NCBI RefSeq assembly: GCF_900129495.1
Contig: NZ_FQVX01000003.1
Location: 930,001-994,000 of the forward strand
Reading direction: 5' to 3'
DNA from: Geodermatophilus nigrescens
GTDB taxonomy: Bacteria > Actinomycetota > Actinomycetes > Mycobacteriales > Geodermatophilaceae
Length of the DNA stretch: 64,000 nucleotides
Shown in pieces: positions 37,674-47,032 of this stretch. The notes under the pieces were generated by a model, which did no database searches, was not told the origin of the DNA, and saw only the letters and a program-made list of their open reading frames with translations. The position numbers were made by a program, and so were the translations under genes. Position 1 is the stretch's first letter, and the number at the start of each line of letters is the position of its first letter.

Positions 37674-38486
37674 GTGTCGAGCAGCGCCGCACCCCCCGGA
37701 GCCGAACCGGTCGTCGAGATGCGCGGGGTGGACGTCGTGCGCGGCACCTCGCACCTGCTGCGCGGGGTCGACTGGACCGTCCTGCCCGACCAGCGCTGGG
37801 TGGTCCTCGGTCCCAACGGCGCGGGCAAGACGACGCTGCTGCAGCTGGCCGGCGCGCACATGCACCCGACCCGCGGCGAGGTGCGGCTGCTCGGCGAGAC
37901 GATGGGCGCCGTCGACGTCTTCGAGCTGCGGCCGCGGATCGGCCTGACCAGCGCCGCCCTGGCCCAGCGCATCGAGCCGGGCGAGCGCACCGGCGACGTC
38001 GTCCTGTCGGCGGGCTACGCCGTCGTCGGGCGGGGCAGGGAGCGCTACGACATCCACGACCTCACCCGTGCGGCGCTGCTCATGCAGCAGTGGGGCGTGC
38101 AGTCGATCGCCCACCGGCCGTTCGGCACGCTCAGCGAGGGGGAGCGCAAGCGGGTGCAGATCGCCCGCGCGCTCATGCCCGACCCGGAGCTGCTGCTGCT
38201 CGACGAGCCCGGCGCCGGCCTCGACCTCGGCGGCCGCGAGGACCTGGTCAGCCGGCTGTCCGACCTCGCCCGCTACCTGTTCGCCCCGGCGCAGGTGCTG
38301 GTCACCCACCACGTCGAGGAGATCCCGCCGGGCTACACGCACGCGCTGCTGCTGCGCGGCGGCGGGGTGGTGGCCTCCGGCCCGCTCGGCCAGGTGCTCA
38401 CCGGCGAGACGCTGTCGGAGACCTTCGGCCTGCCCCTGCAGCTCACCCGCGACGACGGCCGGTTCACCGCCCGCCGCCGGTCCTGA
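37674..38486 (+). CDS. ABC transporter ATP-binding protein
   Basis: The 270-residue ATPase has Walker A GPNGAGKTT, the signature LSEGERKRV, Walker B LLLLDEPGAGLDLGG and the switch His in VLVTHHVEEIPPGYTHALLL. The ...HHVEEIPPG type is typical of the YlmA/ModF-like group of stand-alone ATPases, which often lack an adjacent permease, as is the case here. Its transport substrate, if any, is unknown. TTGGAT lies 6 nt before the GTG start. A separate enoyl-CoA hydratase gene follows. Confidence 0.88.
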   Translation: MSSSAAPPGAEPVVEMRGVDVVRGTSHLLRGVDWTVLPDQRWVVLGPNGAGKTTLLQLAGAHMHPTRGEVRLLGETMGAVDVFELRPRIGLTSAALAQRIEPGERTGDVVLSAGYAVVGRGRERYDIHDLTRAALLMQQWGVQSIAHRPFGTLSEGERKRVQIARALMPDPELLLLDEPGAGLDLGGREDLVSRLSDLARYLFAPAQVLVTHHVEEIPPGYTHALLLRGGGVVASGPLGQVLTGETLSETFGLPLQLTRDDGRFTARRRS

Positions 38487-38501
38487 CGCCTCCTGCCTGG
38501 C

Positions 38502-38507
38502 TAGGGT
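38502..38507 (+). promoter_or_regulatory. Putative leaderless -10 of the enoyl-CoA hydratase (TAGGGT)
   Basis: TAGGGT is followed by 7 nt and the ATG at 38515. Confidence 0.5.
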
Positions 38508-38514
38508 GCCGGGC

Positions 38515-39303
38515 ATGGCTGGAACACCGGAGTTCGTGACCCTGTCGGTCGAGGACGGGGTGGGCACGATCCGCCTCGACCGGCCGAAGATGAACGCCAT
38601 CGACGAGCAGCTGCACACCGAGGTGCGCGCCGCCGCGGTGCAGGCCGCCGAGCGCGCCGACGTCCGCGCGGTGGTGCTCTACGGCGGCGAGCGGGTGTTC
38701 GCCGCGGGCGCCGACATCAAGGCCATGTCGCAGCTCGACGGCACCGCGATGGTCGCCTGGGGCCGCGAGCTGACGAACTCCTTCACCGCCGTCGCGCGGA
38801 TCCCCAAGCCCGTCGTCGCGGCGATCACCGGCTACGCCCTCGGCGGCGGCTACGAGCTCGCGCTGTGCGCCGACTTCCGGGTCATGGGCGCCGGGGCGAA
38901 GGTGGGCCAGCCCGAGATCCTGCTCGGCGTCATCCCCGGCGCCGGCGGCACGCAGCGCCTGGCCCGCCTGGTCGGCCCGGCCAAGGCGAAGGACCTCGTC
39001 TTCACCGGCCGGCACGTCGGCGCGGAGGAGGCCCTGGAGATGGGCCTGGCCGACGCCGTGGTCCCCGACGCCGAGGTGTACGACACCGCCGTCGCCATGG
39101 CGCGCAAGTTCGCCGCCGGGCCGCCGCTGGCCCTCGCGGCGGCCAAGCGGGCGGTCGACGAGGGGCTGGACCTGCCGCTGCAGGGCGGCCTGGAGCTGGA
39201 GAGCCGGTTGTTCGCCGAGCTCTTCGACACCGAGGACCAGGCCACCGGCATGCGCTCGTTCCTGGAGAGCGGCCCGGGCAAGGCGACCTTCACCGGCCGC
39301 TGA
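38515..39303 (+). CDS. Enoyl-CoA hydratase
   Basis: The 262-residue crotonase hydrates trans-2-enoyl-CoA in beta-oxidation. It has the oxyanion-hole segment VFAAGADIKAM and both catalytic glutamates (GGGYELALCAD and GQPEILLGVIPGAGGTQRL), unlike the divergent homologue at 2238. The ATG start at 38515 is preceded by TAGGGT with 7 nt between, so it is probably a leaderless, separate transcript although only 28 bp lie after the ABC gene. It resembles mycobacterial EchA8-type enzymes. Confidence 0.93.
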   Translation: MAGTPEFVTLSVEDGVGTIRLDRPKMNAIDEQLHTEVRAAAVQAAERADVRAVVLYGGERVFAAGADIKAMSQLDGTAMVAWGRELTNSFTAVARIPKPVVAAITGYALGGGYELALCADFRVMGAGAKVGQPEILLGVIPGAGGTQRLARLVGPAKAKDLVFTGRHVGAEEALEMGLADAVVPDAEVYDTAVAMARKFAAGPPLALAAAKRAVDEGLDLPLQGGLELESRLFAELFDTEDQATGMRSFLESGPGKATFTGR

Positions 39304-39423
39304 GGGCTTCCCGTCGCCGACTGTTCCGCCGCCGGCCACCGGATCCCGCCTCCCGGACGGTCCGGTTCTGTCACCATCCGCACGGCCTTCCGGCCGTTCC
39401 GTTCCCTTCCCCTGGAGGACCCC

Positions 39424-40575
39424 GTGCGAAGCACCCCCACCCTGAGGACCGCGTCCGTGCTGGCGGCCGCTGCCCTCGTGCTCACGGCCTGCGGAGGGGG
39501 GAGTGACGACGGCGGCTCCGGCGGCGGGGGCGGCGGCGACGCGGCGAGCGCGCGCTCGGCCGAGGACCTCGGCGGCATGGACGCCCTGGTCGAGGCCGCG
39601 CAGGCCGAGGGCGAGCTCAACGTCATCGCGCTCCCGCCGGACTGGGCGAACTACGGCGAGATCATCTCCGCCTTCGAGGAGGAGTACGGGATCACCGTCA
39701 ACAGCGCGCTGCCCGACGGCTCCAGCCAGGACGAGCTCAACGCCGTCGAGAGCCAGCGCGGCCAGGACCGGGCGCCCGACGTGCTCGACCTCGGCACCGC
39801 CTTCGCCCGCCAGGCGCAGGCCCAGGACCTCCTCGCGCCGTACCAGGTGGAGACCTGGGACGAGATCCCCGAGGGCCAGAAGGACCCCGAGGGCCACTGG
39901 TACAACGACTACGGCGGCTACATCTCCATCGGCTGCAACGCCACGGTGATCGCCGAGTGCCCGACCAGCTTCGCCGACCTGCTCGACCCGCAGTACGCGG
40001 GCCAGGTCGCGCTCAACGGCAACCCCACCCAGGCCGCGGCCGCGTTCGCCGGCGTCTGGGCGGCCTCGCTGGCCAACGGCGGCAGCCTCGACGACATCGG
40101 CCCGGGCATCGACTTCTTCGCCCAGGTGAAGGAGGCCGGCAACTTCAACCCGGTCGAGATCACCCCGGCCACCATCCAGAGCGGTGAGACGCCGCTGGCC
40201 ATCGACTGGGACTACCTCAACGCCGGCCTGACGGAGACCCTCGCCGCCGACGGCGTCGAGTGGCAGGTCGCCGTCCCGAGCGACGGCCTGTTCGGCGGCT
40301 ACTACAGCCAGGCGATCAGCGCCTACGCCCCGCACCCGGCCGCGGCGCGGCTGTGGCAGGAGTTCCTCTACTCCGACCGCGGCCAGAACCTCTACCTGGC
40401 CGGCGGCGCCCGCCCCGTCCGGCAGGCCGCGATGGAGGAGGCCGGCACCGCCGACGCCGAGGCGCTCGCCGCCCTGCCGCCGGTCGAGGGCACCGCGGAG
40501 TTCCCGACCCAGGAGCAGGAGACCGCCGCGCAGCAGGTGGTCGCCACCCGCTGGAACCAGGAGATCTCGGGCTGA
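39424..40575 (+). CDS. ABC transporter substrate-binding lipoprotein
   Basis: The 383-residue protein has a signal peptide with lipobox LTAC, a Gly-rich linker and an extracellular solute-binding domain (ELNVIALPPDWANYGEIISAFEEEYGI onward). It looks like the polyamine/iron(III)/thiamine-type binding proteins, but the ligand cannot be assigned. GGAGG lies 5 nt before the GTG. It is the first gene of a four-gene importer operon (binding protein, two permeases, ATPase) with overlapping ends. The 120-bp upstream region has a weak ACGGCC-TTCC-GGCCGT repeat and no clear promoter. Confidence 0.9.
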   Translation: MRSTPTLRTASVLAAAALVLTACGGGSDDGGSGGGGGGDAASARSAEDLGGMDALVEAAQAEGELNVIALPPDWANYGEIISAFEEEYGITVNSALPDGSSQDELNAVESQRGQDRAPDVLDLGTAFARQAQAQDLLAPYQVETWDEIPEGQKDPEGHWYNDYGGYISIGCNATVIAECPTSFADLLDPQYAGQVALNGNPTQAAAAFAGVWAASLANGGSLDDIGPGIDFFAQVKEAGNFNPVEITPATIQSGETPLAIDWDYLNAGLTETLAADGVEWQVAVPSDGLFGGYYSQAISAYAPHPAAARLWQEFLYSDRGQNLYLAGGARPVRQAAMEEAGTADAEALAALPPVEGTAEFPTQEQETAAQQVVATRWNQEISG

Positions 40576-41474
40576 GCACCGTCGTCGAGAGCCCCGCGCC
40601 GGCGTCCCCCCGGGGGCGCCGGCGCGGGCGTCTGCTGCCCCTGCTGGGGATCGTGCCGTTCCTGCTCTACGTCGCGGTCTTCCTGCTGCTGCCGGTCGGC
40701 GTGCTGGCCGTCGAGGCCTTCCGCGCGGTCGACCCGGTCACCTTCGAGGAGTCCTGGTCGACGGCGAACCTCGGCGCGATCGCCGAGGGCGCCTACGCCC
40801 GGTCCTACGCCGGGAGCCTGCGGCTGTCGGCGATCACCGCGGTGCTCGGCGCCGTGCTCGGGCTGGCGCTCGCGTTCGCCGTCGTCACCAGCCGCCGCGG
40901 CCGCCTGCTGCGCCGCCTGGTGCTCACCGCGTCCGGCGTGCTGGCCAACTTCGGCGGCATCCCGCTGGCGTTCGCCTTCATCGCCACGATCGGCACGCAG
41001 GGCGTGGTCACCGCGGTGCTCACCGGCCCGCTCGGGCTCGACGGCTTCTCGCTGTACTCGATGACCGGCCTGGCGCTGGTCTACCTCTACTTCCTGGTCC
41101 CGCTGATGGTGCTGACGATCGTCCCGGCGATCGAGGCGCTGCGGCCGCAGTGGCGGGAGGCCGCCGAGGTGCTCGGCGCGAGCCGCTGGCAGTACTGGCG
41201 GCACGTCGGCGGGCCGGTGCTCGCCCCGCCGGTGCTCGGCGCCACGGTGCTGCTGTTCGCCTCCGCGTTCGCCGCCTACGCCACCGCCCGCGCGCTGGTG
41301 GGCAGCAGCGTGCCGCTGGTGACCCTGCAGATCGCCGACTCGCTGTCGAGCAACGTGATCGTCGGCGCGGAGAACCTCGGCAAGGCGCTGGCACTCGGGA
41401 TGGTCGTCCTCGTCGGCCTGGTGATGGTCTTCTACACCTGGGTGCAGCGGCGCGCGTCGCGGTGGCTCGCGTGA
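40572..41474 (+). CDS. ABC transporter permease, apparent CTG start
   Basis: The 300-residue inner-membrane permease has six predicted helices and the EAA loop EAAEVLGASRWQYWRHV. No ATG, GTG or TTG lies in frame between the upstream stop region and the first membrane helix. A CTG at 40572 overlaps the preceding stop as CTGA, in the same way that GTGA or ATGA couples the other genes of this operon, and AGGAG (40559-40563) lies 8 nt upstream. A CTG start is therefore likely. The nearest GTG is inside the first helix and would truncate it. Confidence 0.88.
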   Translation: MSTVVESPAPASPRGRRRGRLLPLLGIVPFLLYVAVFLLLPVGVLAVEAFRAVDPVTFEESWSTANLGAIAEGAYARSYAGSLRLSAITAVLGAVLGLALAFAVVTSRRGRLLRRLVLTASGVLANFGGIPLAFAFIATIGTQGVVTAVLTGPLGLDGFSLYSMTGLALVYLYFLVPLMVLTIVPAIEALRPQWREAAEVLGASRWQYWRHVGGPVLAPPVLGATVLLFASAFAAYATARALVGSSVPLVTLQIADSLSSNVIVGAENLGKALALGMVVLVGLVMVFYTWVQRRASRWLA

Positions 41475-42364
41475 GCGCCACCTCCGCCGGCCTGTCCACC
41501 GCGGCGGTCGCCGGCGCCGGCGGGGTGGAGCCGGAGACGCCGGTCCGCGCCGCCCGCCGCGGCCGCGGCTGGTGGCGCTGGGCGGTGTTCGCCGTCCTCG
41601 GCCTGTACTTCCTCGTCCCGCTGGCCGCCTCGACGTGGTTCACCCTGCGCAGCCGCGACGGGGTCACCGCCGACGTCTACACCGGCATCCCGACGGCGGA
41701 GGGGTTCGCCGAGAACCTCGGCCGCTCGCTGCTGCTCGGCGTGCTCACCGTGGTGATCGCGCTGCTGCTCATGGTGCCCACGGTGGTGCTCGTGGAGCTG
41801 CGGCTGCCGCGCTGGCGGCCGGTGGTCGAGCTGCTCACCCTGGTGCCGCTGCTGCTGCCGCCGATCGCGCTGGTGGTCGGCGTGCGCAGCGTGCTCGCCT
41901 GGGCGCCCGACCACTTCTACGGCACCCCGCTGGCCGAGGCGTTCTTCGCGCTCCAGGAGCCGGCGCTGCCGTGGATCCTGGTGCTCGTCTACGTCGTGCT
42001 GGCGCTGCCGTTCGTCTACCGCGCGCTCGACGCCGGCGTCCGCGGCGCGCAGCTGCGCACGCTCACCGAGGCGGCGCGGGTGCTCGGCGCCTCGTGGCCG
42101 CGGCTGATGCTCACCGTCGTCCTGCCGGTGCTGCGCACGTCGGTGCTCAACGCCGCCTTCATCACGCTCGCGCTGGTGATCGGCGAGTTCACCGTCGCCA
42201 ACATCCTCGGCTTCGAGACCTTCCCCACCTGGATCGTGCGCATCTCGGGCTCCCAGCCGCGGCTGTCGGTCGCGGTCTCGGTGCTGTCCCTGCTGCTCAC
42301 CTGGGCGCTGCTGCTGCTCATCTCCGCGCTGGACCGCCGGCGCCGCGAGGAGGACCCCGCATGA
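41471..42364 (+). CDS. ABC transporter permease
   Basis: The 297-residue second permease has about six membrane helices, starting at WAVFAVLGLYFLVPLAAS, and the EAA loop EAARVLGASWPRLMLTVVLP. Its GTG overlaps the first permease stop by 4 bp (GTGA), and its stop overlaps the ATPase ATG (ATGA). It pairs with the first permease to form the membrane channel. The substrate is unknown. Confidence 0.92.
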   Translation: MSATSAGLSTAAVAGAGGVEPETPVRAARRGRGWWRWAVFAVLGLYFLVPLAASTWFTLRSRDGVTADVYTGIPTAEGFAENLGRSLLLGVLTVVIALLLMVPTVVLVELRLPRWRPVVELLTLVPLLLPPIALVVGVRSVLAWAPDHFYGTPLAEAFFALQEPALPWILVLVYVVLALPFVYRALDAGVRGAQLRTLTEAARVLGASWPRLMLTVVLPVLRTSVLNAAFITLALVIGEFTVANILGFETFPTWIVRISGSQPRLSVAVSVLSLLLTWALLLLISALDRRRREEDPA

Positions 42365-43449
42365 CCGCCGTCCGACCGGCCGCGCCGGCCGACCTCCGGG
42401 AGGCGCCGGGCGTCGCCGTCCGGCTCGAGGGGCTGACGCGCCGCTACGGGTCGGTGCTCGCCCTCGACGGCCTGGACCTGGAGATCGCCGGCGGGGAGTT
42501 CCTCGCCCTGCTCGGCCCGTCGGGCTGCGGCAAGACGACGGCGCTGCGGGCCATCGCCGGCTTCGAGGTGCCCGACGCCGGCCGGATCCGGTTCGACCGC
42601 CGCGACGTCACCGGGCTGCCCCCGGCCAAGCGCGACGTCGGCATGGTGTTCCAGGCCTACAGCCTGTTCCCGAACATGACCGTGGCCGACAACGTCGCCT
42701 ACGGCCTGCGGGTGCGCCGACGGGACAAGGCCGAGCGGGCGGGCCGGGCCGCGGAGCTGCTCGAGCTGGTCGGGCTCGCCGACCGCGGCGGCCGCTACCC
42801 GCACCAGCTCTCCGGCGGGCAGCAGCAGCGGGTGGCCCTGGCCCGCGCGCTCGCCGTCGCCCCGCAGGTGCTGCTGCTCGACGAGCCGCTGTCAGCCCTC
42901 GACGCCCAGGTGCGCGTGCAGCTGCGCGAGGAGATCCGCCGCATCCAGCTCGAGCTCGGCACCACCACGGTGTTCGTCACCCACGACCAGGCCGAGGCCC
43001 TGTCGGTGGCCGACCGGGTCGGCGTCATGCGCGCGGGGCGGCTGGAGCAGGTGGCCTCGCCCGACGAGCTCTACGAGCGCCCGGCGACGGCGTTCGTGGC
43101 CGGCTTCGTCGGCACGATGAACCGGATCCCGGCGCAGCTCGGCGACGGCGACGTGGAGTTCCTCGGCGTGCGCCGCGAGGTCCTCGGCGCCACGGCGGCG
43201 GCCGGCCCCGCGACCGCGCTGGTGCGCCCCGAGGCGCTCACCGTGACCGCCGACCCGGACGGCGCCGGCCGCGTGGTCACCCGCACCTTCTCCGGCGCCA
43301 CCACCCGCCTGGCGGTCGCGCTGCCCGACGGCGTGGAGGTGCAGGCCGACGTCGCGAGCGCCGACAGCCAGGGCCTCACCCCCGGCACCGCGGTCACCGT
43401 CACGCCGGCCGAGCGGCCGGTGCTCGTGGAGCCCGCGTCCGCGGACTGA
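42361..43449 (+). CDS. ABC transporter ATP-binding protein (PotA/FbpC-like)
   Basis: The 362-residue ATPase has Walker [13 protein letters not shown], the Q-loop [20 protein letters not shown], signature [15 protein letters not shown], Walker [15 protein letters not shown] and a C-terminal TOBE-like domain. This is the standard form of ATPases that serve polyamine, iron, thiamine or phosphonate importers. It closes the four-gene operon, 3 bp before the convergent kinase gene. Confidence 0.93.
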   Translation: MTAVRPAAPADLREAPGVAVRLEGLTRRYGSVLALDGLDLEIAGGEFLALLGPSGCGKTTALRAIAGFEVPDAGRIRFDRRDVTGLPPAKRDVGMVFQAYSLFPNMTVADNVAYGLRVRRRDKAERAGRAAELLELVGLADRGGRYPHQLSGGQQQRVALARALAVAPQVLLLDEPLSALDAQVRVQLREEIRRIQLELGTTTVFVTHDQAEALSVADRVGVMRAGRLEQVASPDELYERPATAFVAGFVGTMNRIPAQLGDGDVEFLGVRREVLGATAAAGPATALVRPEALTVTADPDGAGRVVTRTFSGATTRLAVALPDGVEVQADVASADSQGLTPGTAVTVTPAERPVLVEPASAD

Positions 43450-43452
43450 GGC

Positions 43453-45594
43453 TCACGCGGTCAGCTGGTAGACCACGACCGTGGCCTCGTTGAGGTTGGT
43501 GACGTAGGCGCGCTCGCCGTCGGGGGAGACCGCGACGCTGGTCGGCCCGTCGCCCGTGTACGGGTTCGCGGTCACGGTCAGCGTCTCGGCGTCCACCACG
43601 GACATCGTGTCGGACCCCACGTCGGCGGTGTAGAACCGGCGCCCGTCCGGCGCCCACGTCAGGTCCTGGGGGCTCGTGCCGACGGGCCCGTAGTCGACGA
43701 CGTCCCCGGTCGTGGCGTCGATGACGTGGACGTCGCTGCTGTCGTAGGCGACGACGGCCACGCGGGTGCCGTCCGGGGAGACCGCGACGCTGTGCGGTGA
43801 GACCCCGGCGGGGATCTGCTGCAGCACCCGGCCGCCGTCGGTGAGGTCCAGCACCGAAAGCACGTTCGACTCGTGGTTGGCCGTCCAGGCGCGCGTCCCG
43901 TCGGCGGAGACGGCGATCCAGTGCGGGTTGCGCGGGACGTCGTAGGAGTCGACGTCCGTGGCCGTCGCGGTGTCGAGGACCTCCACCCGGCCCTCGTCGT
44001 GCAGTGGCACGTACAGCCGCGTCCCGTCGGGGGAGGTCTCCGGCGCGTAGGGCCGCAGGCCGACCTCGACCGTGTCGATCACCTCGTTGGTGGCGGTGTC
44101 GACGAACGCGACGTGGTTCTCGGTGTAGTCGGCGTTGGTGACCGTGATGTAGGCGCGGCTGCCGTCGGGGGAGAAGGTGACGAACTGCGGCGGCCCGGCC
44201 TCGATCCGGATGCGCGAGACCACCTGCAGGGAGTTGGTGTCGAAGACGCTGACGATGCCCTCCGCGCGGTGGGCGATGTAGGCGTAGCGGCCGTTGGGCG
44301 CGACCGCCATGTAGCCCGGCGTGGGCGGGACCGAGATGGGCCCACCCAGCTGGGTGGGCACGGCCACGCTGGGGGCGGGTCCGGCGCTCGGCCGGGGCGG
44401 CGCGGTGGTGCTGTCGGGGGCCAGCGTCCCGGACGCCTCCCCGCTCGTCCCGGCCGCCGCGGCGGGGTCGCCGTCGCCTCCCTCGGGCCACAGCCACCAG
44501 GTGAGGCCGCCGGCGGCGAGCACGAGCGCGGCCGCCGCGGCCAGGGCGGCGCGGCGGGCACGGCCGCGGCGGGCCGGCCGGCCGGCCGGGACCGGCCCCG
44601 GCGGCACCGGCCCCGGCGGCACCGGTCCCGGCGGCGGGGCGAGCGGCTGCACGGAGCTGTGCGCGCCGTCGCGGGAGTGCACCCCGAGCACGGTGGGCGC
44701 CGCGCCCGACAGCCCTGCACCCGGCAGCCCGGCGGCCGGGACGGTCCGCGCCGGCGCCTCCCGCGGGGCCCCCCGCGCGCCGTCCCGCAGCGCCTCCCGG
44801 GCCGCCGCGATCAGGGCGGTGGGGGTGGGGTAGCGGTCCTCGGGCCGCTTGGCCATCCCGCGCGCGACGACGTCGTCGAGCCCGGGCGGCAGCCCCGGCA
44901 CCACGTCGCTGGGACGTGGCGGCTCGGCGTAGAGGTGCGCGTAGAGCAACGCCGGCAGGTCCTCGCCGCCGAAGGGCTTGCGCGCGGTCAGCGTCTGGGC
45001 GAGCACGCAGGCGAGCGAGTAGACGTCGACCCGGCCGTCGATCGGCTGGTCGGTGAAGCGCTCGGGCGCCATGTAGTCCAGCGTCCCGACGGTGGCGCCC
45101 GTGATGGTCAGCGACGTCCGCGTGCTGCCCACCGACCGGGCGATGCCGAAGTCGACGACGTAGACGAAGTCGTTCGGGGTCACCAGCACGTTGCTCGGCT
45201 TGACGTCGCGGTGCACCAGGCCGTCGGCGTGCGCGGCCTCGAGCGCCTCGGCGACCTGGGACAGCAGCGCCAGCGCCCGCGCGGGCGGCAGCGGCCCGTC
45301 GCGCAGGATCGCGCCGAGGTCGCGGCCGTCGACCAGCCGCATGTCGATGTAGAGCCGGCCGTCGATCTCGCCGAAGTCGTGGATGGGGACGACGTGCGGC
45401 TCGCGCAGCCGGGCGGCGACGTGCGACTCGCGGCGGAAGCGCTGGGCGAACTCCGCGTCGTGGTTGAGCGCCTCGGGCAGCAGCTTGAGGGCCACGAGCC
45501 GGTCGAAGCGGGTGTCGCGGGCCCGCCACACCTCGCCCATGCCGCCGGCGCCGATCATCTCCTCCAGGACGTAGCGGCCGAACTCGCGGGGCAT
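43453..45594 (-). CDS. Receptor-type Ser/Thr kinase with extracellular beta-propeller
   Basis: The 713-residue protein has an N-terminal Hanks-type kinase (about 10-270: [42 protein letters not shown]), a Pro-rich juxtamembrane segment with PPGPV repeats, one membrane helix (about 345-362) and an extracellular domain of YVTN-type beta-propeller blades ([48 protein letters not shown]). The layout is like M. tuberculosis PknD, whose sensor is an NHL propeller. The ligand is unknown. GAGGAG lies about 8 nt before the ATG. It is divergent from a Cds1-like gene. Confidence 0.9.
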   Translation of the reverse strand: MPREFGRYVLEEMIGAGGMGEVWRARDTRFDRLVALKLLPEALNHDAEFAQRFRRESHVAARLREPHVVPIHDFGEIDGRLYIDMRLVDGRDLGAILRDGPLPPARALALLSQVAEALEAAHADGLVHRDVKPSNVLVTPNDFVYVVDFGIARSVGSTRTSLTITGATVGTLDYMAPERFTDQPIDGRVDVYSLACVLAQTLTARKPFGGEDLPALLYAHLYAEPPRPSDVVPGLPPGLDDVVARGMAKRPEDRYPTPTALIAAAREALRDGARGAPREAPARTVPAAGLPGAGLSGAAPTVLGVHSRDGAHSSVQPLAPPPGPVPPGPVPPGPVPAGRPARRGRARRAALAAAAALVLAAGGLTWWLWPEGGDGDPAAAAGTSGEASGTLAPDSTTAPPRPSAGPAPSVAVPTQLGGPISVPPTPGYMAVAPNGRYAYIAHRAEGIVSVFDTNSLQVVSRIRIEAGPPQFVTFSPDGSRAYITVTNADYTENHVAFVDTATNEVIDTVEVGLRPYAPETSPDGTRLYVPLHDEGRVEVLDTATATDVDSYDVPRNPHWIAVSADGTRAWTANHESNVLSVLDLTDGGRVLQQIPAGVSPHSVAVSPDGTRVAVVAYDSSDVHVIDATTGDVVDYGPVGTSPQDLTWAPDGRRFYTADVGSDTMSVVDAETLTVTANPYTGDGPTSVAVSPDGERAYVTNLNEATVVVYQLTA

Positions 45595-45658
45595 GGGCGC
45601 GCTCCTCGGCTGCCCGGCCCGCGGACCGCGGCCGGGCGTGGACGTCCGGGTCGCGCGG

Positions 45659-45664
45659 AGACTA
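45659..45664 (-). promoter_or_regulatory. Putative -10 of the kinase gene (TAGTCT)
   Basis: On the minus strand TAGTCT lies about 65 nt before the kinase ATG and would give a leader of roughly 57 nt with a Shine-Dalgarno. The 213-bp divergent region also holds an 11-bp inverted repeat (45676-45686 with 45716-45726). Confidence 0.35.
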
Positions 45665-45807
45665 GGAACCGCGGCGTCCCGCCGGGAGCCGCGTCCGCCC
45701 GGCGCCGGCTCCCCGCCCGGCGGGACCGCCGCGTCCCGCCGCTGCGCCACCCCGCCGCGACGGAGGGTGCGCGCCGCCGTCCGGCCGGCCTGCACGAGGA
45801 TGGCCGG

Positions 45808-46914
45808 GTGGAGCACCCCGGCACCGGCGACGTCGACCGTTCCGACCCCGCCGGCCGCGCGTGGGTGGAGCGGGCGATCGCCGCCGTCGAGGCCGACGCG
45901 GTGCGCAGCGCCGACACCCACCTGCTCGTCTACCCGCTGCCGCCGGAGTGGGGCGTCGACCTGTACCTGAAGGACGAGTCGACGCACCCGACCGGCAGCC
46001 TCAAGCACCGCCTGGCCCGCTCGCTGTTCCTGCACGCGCTGTGCTCGGGCTGGATCACCGAGGGCAGCACCGTCGTCGAGGCCTCCAGCGGGTCGACGGC
46101 GGTGAGCGAGGCGTACTTCGCCCGGATGCTGGGCCTGCCCTTCGTCGCGGTGATGCCGGTCTCCACCAGTCCGGAGAAGGTCGCGCTCATCGAGTTCCAC
46201 GGCGGGCGCTGCGCGTTCGTCGACGACGCGTCGGCGATGTACGACGAGGCGCGCCGGCTGGCGGCCGAGACCGGCGGCCACTACCTCGACCAGTTCACCC
46301 ACGCCGAGCGGGCCACGGACTGGCGCGGCAACAACACCATCGCCGAGTCGGTGTTCGAGCAGATGGCCCTCGAGCGCCACCCGGTGCCGGAGTGGGTCGT
46401 CGTCGGCGCGGGCACCGGCGGCACGAGCGCGACCTTCGGCCGCTACCTGCGCTACCGGCGGCACCCGACCCGGCTGGCCGTCGTCGACCCGGAGGGGTCG
46501 GCGTTCTTCCCCGGCTGGGTGGAGGACGAGCCGGGGTGGACCACCGGCACGGCCTCGCGCATCGAGGGGATCGGCCGGCCGCGCGTGGAGCCGTCGTTCC
46601 TACCCTCGGTGGTCGACCGGATGATCCGCGTGCCCGACGCCGCCTCGCTGGCCGCGGTGCGGCACCTGGAGCGGGCGACCGGCCGGCGGGCCGGCGGCTC
46701 GACCGGCACCAACCTGTGGGGCGCGTTCCGGCTGGTCGCCGAGATGGTCGCGGCGGGCCGCACCGGCAGCGTCGTCACCCTGCTCTGCGACGGCGGTGAG
46801 CGGTACGCGCACACGTACCACTCCGACGCCTGGGTGGCGTCCCGCGGGATGGACCTCGCGCCGTACGCAGCGGTACTGGACGAGTTCGCCGCGACCGGCC
46901 GCTTCCCGGCGTGA
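45808..46914 (+). CDS. cds1: PLP-dependent cysteine synthase-family protein, Cds1-like
   Basis: The 368-residue fold-type II PLP enzyme has the lysine in [15 protein letters not shown], the substrate loop [11 protein letters not shown] and the glycine-rich phosphate loop [29 protein letters not shown] at the start fits the Cds1 (Rv3684) L-cysteine desulfhydrase type, which releases sulfide, pyruvate and ammonia from cysteine. Cystathionine- or cysteine-synthase activity is the alternative. GAGGAT lies 6 nt before the GTG. It is divergent from the receptor kinase gene. Confidence 0.75.
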   Translation: MEHPGTGDVDRSDPAGRAWVERAIAAVEADAVRSADTHLLVYPLPPEWGVDLYLKDESTHPTGSLKHRLARSLFLHALCSGWITEGSTVVEASSGSTAVSEAYFARMLGLPFVAVMPVSTSPEKVALIEFHGGRCAFVDDASAMYDEARRLAAETGGHYLDQFTHAERATDWRGNNTIAESVFEQMALERHPVPEWVVVGAGTGGTSATFGRYLRYRRHPTRLAVVDPEGSAFFPGWVEDEPGWTTGTASRIEGIGRPRVEPSFLPSVVDRMIRVPDAASLAAVRHLERATGRRAGGSTGTNLWGAFRLVAEMVAAGRTGSVVTLLCDGGERYAHTYHSDAWVASRGMDLAPYAAVLDEFAATGRFPA

Positions 46915-46945
46915 CGGGCCTCACCCGCACCCCGGCACGGCGCTC

Positions 46946-46963
46946 CGTTACCCCGCAGTAACC
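46946..46963. promoter_or_regulatory. GTTACC-N4-AGTAAC operator upstream of etfBA
   Basis: CGTTACCCCGCAGTAACC matches the ccr operator at 11 of the 12 core positions. Its right half holds TAACCT (46959-46964), a plausible -10 about 70 bp before etfB, as in the ccr site. Confidence 0.68.
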
Positions 46964-47032
46964 TCCACTATCGGAGCCAGGCGGGCCGCGGGCCCGCGTC
47001 CCCCATGACCGATCGCGGAGGTAGGTCTGGCG

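Noticed and set aside
39382-39397. ACGGCC-TTCC-GGCCGT as operator of the ABC importer
   Set aside because: A 6-bp GC-rich stem alone is too weak, and no second copy or promoter supports it.
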